NCBI GenBank assembly: GCA_013285655.1
Contig: JABDHI010000008.1
Coordinates: 1-60,478, forward strand
Source: Bacteroidota bacterium
GTDB taxonomy: Bacteria; Bacteroidota; Bacteroidia; JABEUT01
Length of the DNA: 60,478 nucleotides
Direction of reading: 5' to 3'
Shown here: positions 54,373 through 60,478 of the stretch, piece after piece
Layout of the letters: each line of letters opens with the position of its first letter
How positions within the stretch are numbered: position 1 is the first letter of the stretch
Notes under the pieces: model-generated
What the model was told of the DNA's origin: nothing
What the model saw: the letters and a program-made list of their open reading frames with translations, nothing else
The model's database searches: none
Made by a program: the position numbers and the translations under genes

Positions 54373-54852
54373 ATGCAAAGAGTCATTACATATGTGCTCT
54401 TTATCTTTTCATTAGCCTTGCTTTTGCTTGATGCTTTCTCTAAGAATTTCTATATCAATAATCGACTTGTATTAAATCTAATTGTAATTTATTTCATCTC
54501 ATTTGCTGTTATTAAAATTGGCTCACTATTAAAACTCAAAAGCAATATTTTTAAAACTTCTATTCCATTTGTTGTTGCAATCTGTTGTTTCTTTTTCAAT
54601 TTATTTTTTATTTGGAATCGCCCTTGGAAAACAGATACAATATTGTACCAAAACCGACATCAGGCCAGTAGAACAATTGAATTCCAAATGGATGACATGG
54701 ACAATAGTCCAAGATGTATGAGGACAATTGATCGATTAAAAATCTGTCCTTTTGTTGATTGGATAAGAAAAGTCGATGAAGGCCATATAGATACATTGGA
54801 ATGGAAAAAGGTTAACATTTATGTGAATGAACTTGGCTTTAAAGGTGGATGA
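54373..54852 (+). CDS. Hypothetical small membrane protein
   Basis: A 159-residue product. Three hydrophobic helices lie in the first about 80 residues (about 5-20, 30-50 and 60-78), followed by a hydrophilic, probably extracytoplasmic, region of about 75 residues with two cysteines (SPRCMRTID, LKICPFVDW). I recognise no family. It starts 4 bases after the GT2 stop, which suggests cotranscription and a link to the polysaccharide cluster. Codon use looks ordinary. Confidence 0.6.
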   Translation: MQRVITYVLFIFSLALLLLDAFSKNFYINNRLVLNLIVIYFISFAVIKIGSLLKLKSNIFKTSIPFVVAICCFFFNLFFIWNRPWKTDTILYQNRHQASRTIEFQMDDMDNSPRCMRTIDRLKICPFVDWIRKVDEGHIDTLEWKKVNIYVNELGFKGG

Positions 54853-54865
54853 TTTTCGTCCATTT

Positions 54866-54998
54866 AATTGCCGTCTGCTTTAGCTGACGGTCACAAGGCA
54901 GTACATATTTTTGGCTTTAGCCTAAACAATATTCTATTTGGGCTAAAACCTAAAACTGGTTCTGTTTTTATATCCGTCAGCTAAAGCAGACGGCAATT
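54866..54998. repeat. 133-bp intergenic element with 25-bp perfect terminal inverted repeats
   Basis: Positions 54866-54890 and 54974-54998 are exact reverse complements over 25 bases, with the core GCCGTCTGCTTTAGCTGACG. Inside, TTTAGCCTAAA (54916-54926) and TTTGGGCTAAA (54937-54947) form a second inverted repeat with one mismatch. No open frame is inside. As RNA it would fold into nested hairpins. Confidence 0.85.
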
Positions 54999-55133
54999 GA
55001 TATACAATGCAGCCTGACTAATCACTATTCACTAACCACTGCCCACTCTTTTTGTTTAAAACCCCTTGAAAACTCTTACTGAACTAGGTAAGAACAAAGC
55101 CCCAGTCTCGTATCTTAGCACTTTATTAAAATT

Positions 55134-55877
55134 ATGCCTATAAAAAGCCCTATGATATTTGGCCTGCACCCGGTAATTGAAGCTATAGAAAGCGGCAAGG
55201 AACTGGAAAAGGTATTTGTACAAAATAACCTGCAAGGACCATTATCGAAAGAGTTACTCTTTTTGCTTCGTCAGCACGAAATACATTTTCAATATGTACC
55301 GCTTGAAAAGCTGAACCGCTTAAGTGGCAAAAACCATCAGGGCGTTATAGCTTACATGGCTGAGGTTACTTACCATAAAGCAGAGAACCTGTTACCCGGA
55401 ATTTTTGAAGCTGGTAAAACACCATTATTCGTTTTGCTTGACCAGATAACTGACGTGCGTAATTTGGGTGCCATTATACGTACCGCAGAATGCGCAGGCG
55501 CTGATGCAGTTATTGTTCCGCAAAAAGGTTCAGCGCAGATAAACGAAGAGACCATGAAAGCTTCTGCAGGTGCATTGAATTTATTACCTATCTGCCGTGA
55601 GAAAGACATATCTGAAACTTTGCAATTCCTTATAGACGGAGGATTGCAAGCAGTGGCTTGTACCGAGAAAGGAGAATACTTTTATACCAGTGTAGATTAT
55701 AAAGTGCCTACTGTTATTGTTATGGGATCAGAAGGCAGTGGTATTTCGAAAGAAATATTGAGAATGTGCGATACCCAGGTGCGCATACCGCTAATGGGTA
55801 AAATAGAATCGTTGAACGTATCGGTAAGTACTGCTGTGGTATTGTTTGAAGCAGTAAGACAACGTATGGGTAAATGA
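55134..55877 (+). CDS. rlmB: 23S rRNA 2'-O-methyltransferase, RlmB/TrmH family
   Basis: A 247-residue SPOUT methyltransferase. The N-terminal substrate domain opens MIFGLHPVIEAIESGKELEKV. The SPOUT knot has LDQITDVRNLGAIIRTAECAGADAVIVP, IVMGSEGSGISKEILRMCD and IPLMGKIESLNVSVSTAVVLFEAVRQR, the three SpoU motifs. It is predicted to methylate G2251 (E. coli numbering) in 23S rRNA. The ATG of rnr overlaps its stop (ATGA), a coupling also found in other bacteria. Confidence 0.95.
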   Translation: MPIKSPMIFGLHPVIEAIESGKELEKVFVQNNLQGPLSKELLFLLRQHEIHFQYVPLEKLNRLSGKNHQGVIAYMAEVTYHKAENLLPGIFEAGKTPLFVLLDQITDVRNLGAIIRTAECAGADAVIVPQKGSAQINEETMKASAGALNLLPICREKDISETLQFLIDGGLQAVACTEKGEYFYTSVDYKVPTVIVMGSEGSGISKEILRMCDTQVRIPLMGKIESLNVSVSTAVVLFEAVRQRMGK

Positions 55878-57841
55878 GGAAACAAACTAAAGGAAGACAG
55901 AGGCAAGAGAAAGCACAACGCTATGTAACCGGCACGGTCGACATGAAGGCCTCTGGAGCAGCTTTTATTATTTCGCCCGGCTTAACTAAAGATATTTATA
56001 TACCACGCGACCGCACGAACCGTGCATTGAACGGTGATATTGTTAAAGTTGCGATAAAGCACAGTCGTCATTTAGACAGGCCCGAAGGAGAAGTTGTAGA
56101 AATAATTACCCGTGGCAAAACCACCTACAGTGGTACCCTCCAATTATCAAACGGACACGCTTTTGTGGTACCTGATAATTCGAAAGTGCCTGTAGATATT
56201 TATGTACCGCTCACCAAAATAAACGGCGCTAAAGACGGACAGAAAGTAAGAGTTGAAATAACACATTGGGAAAAATCGGACAAGAACCCTACCGGAGCAA
56301 TACTGGAAGTGCTCGGCCAACCGGGAGAGCATACTGCCGAGATGAATTCTATCATTGAGGAATATGGCCTGCCATTAGAATTCCCGAAAGAAGTTAAGAG
56401 AGCAGTTGAGAACCTCCGTATAAAAATATCGGATGAAGAGTTAGCGAAAAGACGTGACTTCAGACAGATAACAACATTTACCATTGACCCTGCTGATGCC
56501 AAGGACTTTGATGATGCACTATCAATAAAGAAATTAGATAATGGTAATTGGGAAGTTGGTGTACACATTGCTGATGTTAGCCATTATGTACAGCCCGGCT
56601 CACCTATTGATGTAGAAGCAACAAAACGCGCAACCTCGGTTTATTTAGTTGATAGGGTTATACCTATGTTGCCTGAAGCATTATCGAACGAAGCTTGTTC
56701 GCTTAATCCACACGAAGACAAACTAACCTTTTCGGCTGTATTTGAATTGAATGATAAAGCCGAGATACAACACGAATGGTTTGGAAGAACAGTAATAAAC
56801 TCTACTCACCGATTCAATTACGAAGAAGTGCAGGAGATACTGGAAGGAAAAGAAGATCGTTTATCGAGTGAAGTACATACGTTAAATAAGTTAGCTAAAA
56901 CCTTACGTGCGCGACGCATGAAAGAAGGCTCGATAGCGTTTGAAAAGACTGAAGTGCGTTTTATTTTAGATGCTAAGGGTAACCCGACTGGCGTAAAGTT
57001 TATGGAGGCGAATGATTCGCACCGACTGATTGAAGATTTTATGTTACTGGCTAACCGCAAGGTTGCCGAGTTGGTTGGTAAGCCTAAAAAAGATGAGCAA
57101 CACAGCCACGACGACAAAAAGAAACGAAATGTTTTTGTTTACCGTGTACACGATGTGCCCGATACTGAAAAGATACAGAAGTTTGTAGAGTTCCTTCGCA
57201 AATCGGGCATTAAGTCAAGCTTTGATAAATCGAGTAACATTGCTAATTCAATGAATGAATTGCTTGGCGATGCAAAAGAAAAACCTTACGAGAATATATT
57301 AAACCTGCTTGCCATACGTACTATGGCAAAGGCTATTTACACAACAAAAAACATTGGCCACTATGGCTTAGGATTTGAGTATTACACCCACTTCACCTCT
57401 CCTATTCGCCGTTATCCTGACTTGATGGTTCATCGCTTGTTACAAGAATTCCTTACTACCGGCAAGACCACAGCAGACAGACACGAGTTGGAAGAACAAT
57501 GCAAATACTGTTCAAAGCTGGAACGCACTGCTGAAGAAGCAGAACGTTCTTCGGTAAAATACAAGCAAGTGCAGTTTATGCAAACCCATGCTGCTGAAGT
57601 ATTCGAAGGATTAATTTCAGGCGTTACCGAATATGGCTTTTTTGTAGAACTAAAAGCAAATAAGTGCGAAGGCTTTGTGCGCGGCCGCGACCTGCAAGAT
57701 GACTTTTATTACTACGACGAACAGAACTATTGCCTGAAAGGCAAGCGTACTGGTAAGCGCTTCCAATTAGGACAGGACGTGACCGTTAAAGTAAAAAAGA
57801 CGGACCTTATTAAAAAGTTTATTGACTTTGAACTGGCTTAA
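55874..57841 (+). CDS. rnr: Ribonuclease R
   Basis: The 655-residue 3'-5' exoribonuclease begins with OB/cold-shock domains (GAAFIISPGLTKDIYIPRDRTNRALNGD; YSGTLQLSNGHAFVVPDNSKVPV). The catalytic RNB domain has TIDPADAKDFDDALSI with the metal aspartates and HIADVSHYVQPGSPID, then GHYGLGFEYYTHFTSPIRRYPDL. The C-terminal S1 domain is FEGLISGVTEYGFFVELKANKCEGFV. It is shorter than E. coli RNase R and lacks the basic tail. It degrades structured RNA. Confidence 0.96.
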   Translation: MRKQTKGRQRQEKAQRYVTGTVDMKASGAAFIISPGLTKDIYIPRDRTNRALNGDIVKVAIKHSRHLDRPEGEVVEIITRGKTTYSGTLQLSNGHAFVVPDNSKVPVDIYVPLTKINGAKDGQKVRVEITHWEKSDKNPTGAILEVLGQPGEHTAEMNSIIEEYGLPLEFPKEVKRAVENLRIKISDEELAKRRDFRQITTFTIDPADAKDFDDALSIKKLDNGNWEVGVHIADVSHYVQPGSPIDVEATKRATSVYLVDRVIPMLPEALSNEACSLNPHEDKLTFSAVFELNDKAEIQHEWFGRTVINSTHRFNYEEVQEILEGKEDRLSSEVHTLNKLAKTLRARRMKEGSIAFEKTEVRFILDAKGNPTGVKFMEANDSHRLIEDFMLLANRKVAELVGKPKKDEQHSHDDKKKRNVFVYRVHDVPDTEKIQKFVEFLRKSGIKSSFDKSSNIANSMNELLGDAKEKPYENILNLLAIRTMAKAIYTTKNIGHYGLGFEYYTHFTSPIRRYPDLMVHRLLQEFLTTGKTTADRHELEEQCKYCSKLERTAEEAERSSVKYKQVQFMQTHAAEVFEGLISGVTEYGFFVELKANKCEGFVRGRDLQDDFYYYDEQNYCLKGKRTGKRFQLGQDVTVKVKKTDLIKKFIDFELA

Positions 57842-57905
57842 ATAATTCTTTAGTCTGCACGTAAGTAAAGAGAATAGGCTACTACTCTACTAAAAGATCA
57901 CCTTC

Positions 57906-58898
57906 ATGAGACTGCTACAAATATTATTCATTTCTTTCCTATTGAATAGTTGTAATGGACGAGTTTCGACTTTGAAGGATACTACTGTTGATTTGAGAGA
58001 AGGGAAACTCACATACTCCATATCGGGAGAAGCAACAACTTCAGATTGGGAATTAGAGGTTCTATTTAACCAGGACAACGCCTTAATACGAGAAAAATTT
58101 GCTTATGGCGCTGCCCGAAAATACATTTATGACAAGAAGACAAATGAAATTCTGGGGCTAATTGATGATCCATCATCACCAGGCATTAACAAAAACAAGT
58201 ACTTCATTTATTACACCCCTGAGGGGCTTATTAGAGAGGCTTTATCAAGCAATTATGGCGACACAACTATTAAGGTTACAAATGAATTTAAAGACATTTT
58301 AGGTTATAAATGCCAGAAATATATCATTAAGCATGGAGACCAGGTAACAGTGGAAGTTTGGTTGACAGACAAAATAAAGCCGGGAATAATTTACCCCTGG
58401 ACACCTTTGACATTTAAAAATGTAGCATTAGAATATGAACTAAAAATTTTAGGCAAAACAGAAAGGAGATATTATATTAAATCTATATCAGATGAAAAAA
58501 TAGACAGCAAGGAATTTGAACATATCGTTCCCGATCCTTACTTCATGGTTATCCCTGCTGCGGTTTTTTCAATAGATAGCATGTGGGCACATGAATACGA
58601 AGAAAATAAATTCAAGTCGTTTACATATCCTTACTTCGAAGAAGGACGGGAATCAACAATTCAGTTTTTTAAAGACCAGCTTTATAAAATTGTAAAGAAA
58701 GACAAGGGAACAAATATAAGTATCGACTTCTTTGTCAATAAGGACGGAACACTGAGTGATATTAATGCTCGCATAAACTATCAAACTACGGACAAAAGAA
58801 TTGAGCAGATAGTGCGCTTATTACAATCAATGAAACCCTGGACACCTGCCAAGGTTAGAGGCAACCCAGTCAGGTCAAACGTGATAATATTTGCATAA
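57906..58898 (+). CDS. Lipoprotein with TonB-like C-terminal domain
   Basis: A 330-residue lipoprotein (MRLLQILFISFLLNSCNG, lipobox LNSC, Cys16). The middle has a segment GYKCQKYIIKHGDQVTVEVWLTDKI resembling DUF4412-like domains of Bacteroidota, which I state as a guess. The C-terminal about 70 residues (SIDFFVNKDGTLSDINARI, RLLQSMKPWTPAKVRGNPV) match the TonB C-terminal fold, but there is no membrane anchor or proline-rich linker as in true TonB. It may be a partner of a TonB-dependent receptor or simply use the fold. No promoter was recognised. Confidence 0.7.
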   Translation: MRLLQILFISFLLNSCNGRVSTLKDTTVDLREGKLTYSISGEATTSDWELEVLFNQDNALIREKFAYGAARKYIYDKKTNEILGLIDDPSSPGINKNKYFIYYTPEGLIREALSSNYGDTTIKVTNEFKDILGYKCQKYIIKHGDQVTVEVWLTDKIKPGIIYPWTPLTFKNVALEYELKILGKTERRYYIKSISDEKIDSKEFEHIVPDPYFMVIPAAVFSIDSMWAHEYEENKFKSFTYPYFEEGRESTIQFFKDQLYKIVKKDKGTNISIDFFVNKDGTLSDINARINYQTTDKRIEQIVRLLQSMKPWTPAKVRGNPVRSNVIIFA

Positions 58899-58938
58899 AG
58901 ATCAAATCACCAATAGCCATCTTCCGCATTATTACGGG

Positions 58939-58965
58939 AATACTATTAGTTTATTAAATAGTATT
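58939..58965. terminator. Weak AT-rich stem-loop between convergent genes
   Basis: AATACTATT (58939-58947) and AATAGTATT (58957-58965) form a 9-bp stem. The second arm covers the last codons of the response-regulator gene. There is no U-run beyond short T stretches. Confidence 0.35.
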
Positions 58966-59703
58966 TATCTTCTTCAGGAATTCTTCTTTATACAATCCAC
59001 CAACCGGAACTTCCTTGTTATACTCCAATATCACCTTAGCATGGTCGATAGATATGATCTTATCTATACGAACAATGAACGAACGGTGCACACGGATGAA
59101 ATTCTCAGGAGGCAATTTCTCCTGAATGCCCTTCATGGTTGAGCGGATAATGTACTTACCACCAATGGTGTGCAAAGTAACGTAGTCCTTTAATGCTTCT
59201 ACGTACAATATATCTTTCATTATAACCTTAACCAACTGGAAACTCGATTTCACAAAGAGAATATCTTTTGAGTCTTTGTTCTGCACCAAATGATAAAGCA
59301 TTTCATTTTCTTTACGAAGCTTTAATTCTTCGTTAAAACGATACAATGCAGTTTCGATAGTTGCACGAAGATCATTCGCCTTAAATGGCTTTACCAAATA
59401 CCCGGAAGGGCCTGAGGTGTTTGCACGGCCAATACTATCTTCGTCAGAATATGCAGTAAGGTACACAATAGGCACCTGGAATTTCTTACGAATTTCTTTA
59501 GCTGCATCAATACCTGTCATGTCGCCCTTTAACATGATATCCATTAATACAATATCCGGTGTTTTTTCTTCCACCATATCAATGGCATCTTCGCCTTTTA
59601 CACAATGGCCAACAACCTGGTAACCTAATTTGGTTAAGGTCTGGCTAAGGTCGCGGGCAATAATAACTTCGTCTTCTACAATAAGTACGCTTGTTTTTTT
59701 CAT
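58954..59703 (-). CDS. LytTR-family response regulator
   Basis: A 249-residue regulator. The receiver domain (about 5-120) has the acidic pair ED (VLIVEDEVII) and phospho-acceptor Asp55 in IVLMDIML, plus VYLTAYSDEDS and YLVKPF. The LytTR DNA-binding domain (about 145-249) has LYVEALKDYVTLHT, MKGIQEKLPPENFIRVHRSFIV and IISIDHAKVILEYN. It is encoded 6 bases after the adjacent sensor kinase, its likely partner. It probably acts as a transcription activator; targets are unknown. Confidence 0.93.
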   Translation of the reverse strand: MKKTSVLIVEDEVIIARDLSQTLTKLGYQVVGHCVKGEDAIDMVEEKTPDIVLMDIMLKGDMTGIDAAKEIRKKFQVPIVYLTAYSDEDSIGRANTSGPSGYLVKPFKANDLRATIETALYRFNEELKLRKENEMLYHLVQNKDSKDILFVKSSFQLVKVIMKDILYVEALKDYVTLHTIGGKYIIRSTMKGIQEKLPPENFIRVHRSFIVRIDKIISIDHAKVILEYNKEVPVGGLYKEEFLKKINTI

Positions 59704-59709
59704 GTATGG

Positions 59710-60478
59710 TTATTTGGAGGTTTTCTTAGTTACAGTGCCGGAAGTAAACGCAATAGCGTATTTAGTACCGGTTGAACCAGATTGTTTTTTTATTGTTCCG
59801 TTCTTTAATTGAGTTACAAGGCTATCTACCAATTGAAGCCCCAATGAAACATGGGCTTTTTTACGGGCCGCTGGTTTTATACCAACGCCGTTATCTGAAA
59901 CTTCCAACCGAATTTTCTTTCCGGCTTGTTTCAGTAATACTTTTATTCCACCTTTCTTTTTGCCCGGGAAAGCATATTTAATAGAGTTGGAAACAAGTTC
60001 ATTTACTATCAATCCGCAGGTTATAGCATGGTCATAGTCCATGAATATGCGGGCAGTTTCGCAGTCTATTACAATTCGCTTTTCAGGATCAGAATAGGAT
60101 ACAAAAAGATTGTGTGTAAGATCTTTGAGGTAAGTTGAAATATCTATTTCCTCATCGGCTTCGGTATGGTACAAGCTGGAATATATCGACGATAAGGCAT
60201 AGAACCTATTTTGAAATTCGCGCATAACAGGTACCAGTTTCTTATCATGCATTTGGTTAATTTGCAGGTTAAGTATACTGGTAATAATTTGCAGGTTATT
60301 CTTTACACGATGGTTTACTTCTTTAAGCAACCATTCTTTTTCCTCTATCATTTTCTTAAGCTTTGCACCCAGGTTCTTGTGCTCTGCAATTTCCCACTGC
60401 AAATGCTCATTAACCGACTGCATAACCTGTTTAGCTATTTCACTCTTTTCAATCTGTTCTTCGAGCGAAGCATCGTGG
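59710..60478 (-). CDS. HisKA_2-type sensor histidine kinase, N-terminus cut by window edge
   Basis: The frame is open to the right edge; an ATG at 60423 is internal to a helical coiled coil that continues upstream without a stop (HDASLEEQIEKSEIAKQV precedes it). The dimerisation/phospho-acceptor box is LLKEVNHRVKNNLQIITSIL (HisKA_2, the HWE-like group that uses H-R-V-K-N-N). The HATPase domain has NELVSNSIKYAF, VSDNGVGI and SLGLQLVDSLV. Sensor domains lie outside the window. It pairs with the LytTR regulator 6 bases downstream. Confidence 0.9.
   Translation of the reverse strand, partial: HDASLEEQIEKSEIAKQVMQSVNEHLQWEIAEHKNLGAKLKKMIEEKEWLLKEVNHRVKNNLQIITSILNLQINQMHDKKLVPVMREFQNRFYALSSIYSSLYHTEADEEIDISTYLKDLTHNLFVSYSDPEKRIVIDCETARIFMDYDHAITCGLIVNELVSNSIKYAFPGKKKGGIKVLLKQAGKKIRLEVSDNGVGIKPAARKKAHVSLGLQLVDSLVTQLKNGTIKKQSGSTGTKYAIAFTSGTVTKKTSK

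Noticed and set aside
60403-60423. ATG at 60423 as start of the sensor kinase
   Set aside because: The same frame continues upstream to the window edge as a coiled-coil-like sequence with no stop, so the ATG is more likely an internal methionine.
1-60478. Defence islands, prophage, plasmid or conjugation genes
   Set aside because: No integrase, transposase, restriction, toxin-antitoxin or phage structural gene is recognisable; the content is chromosomal housekeeping and envelope genes.
1-60478. tRNA or rRNA genes in the intergenic gaps
   Set aside because: None of the gaps I read showed tRNA-like arms or conserved rRNA segments.

Overview
The window reads as chromosomal DNA of a member of the Bacteroidota, most likely the Chitinophagales/Sphingobacteriales side. 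Four things point there: type IX secretion (T9SS) cargo with both kinds of C-terminal sorting domain, PorP/SprF and PorE-like proteins, a recurring TAnnTTTG promoter element just upstream of genes, and almost no Shine-Dalgarno sequences. I found no rRNA, tRNA, CRISPR array, prophage or transposase gene. About 50 protein genes are supported. Those at both edges are cut: a bacterial PH-domain membrane protein on the left and a sensor kinase on the right.

Layout. 0-7.5 kb: PH-domain protein, Kup potassium transporter, an outer-membrane barrel with two thioredoxin-fold proteins, a periplasmic TPR protein and an acyl-CoA carboxylase beta subunit. 7.6-16 kb (minus strand): an MBOAT/AlgX-like O-acetylation pair, a 7TM receptor with a SpoIIE phosphatase domain, a SurA-like chaperone and a fused glutamate formiminotransferase/cyclodeaminase. 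16-21 kb (plus): the polyphosphate set sixA-ppk1-ppx, two tiny genes and a glycosyltransferase. 21-25.4 kb (minus): a four-gene envelope operon made of a FadL-type channel, a GDSL lipoprotein, an exported zinc-ribbon protein and a T9SS-tagged lipoprotein. 25.4-27.7 kb: an esterase, an Asp/Glu-racemase-like protein and a small barrel.

27.9-38.9 kb holds the most striking locus. It encodes a 2105-residue T9SS type B surface protein built from propeller, Ig-like and SprB repeats, followed by PorP/SprF, a PorE-like TPR/propeller/OmpA protein with three regulatory-type domains, and a secreted GH16 glucanase. Junctions are a few bases or overlapping, so it is probably one operon.

39-48 kb carries housekeeping genes (SAM hydrolase, phoH, purC, rpsP, an M23 peptidase, a GyrB/ParE subunit and a Dph6-like ATPase). 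48-50.4 kb holds a partial phenylacetate pathway (paaC, paaD, paaG) interrupted by a repeat-flanked insertion. 50.4-54.9 kb is a polysaccharide-type cluster (asnB-like, GT4, GT2, a small membrane protein) containing one palindromic intergenic element and followed by another. 55-58.9 kb holds rlmB-rnr and a lipoprotein with a TonB-like C-terminus. The window ends in a LytTR response regulator/HisKA_2 kinase pair on the minus strand.

Nothing here is clearly an undescribed system. The best leads are the architecture of the giant adhesin operon, the FadL/zinc-ribbon operon, three intergenic elements with inverted repeats, and a set of genes predicted to be transcribed without a leader.
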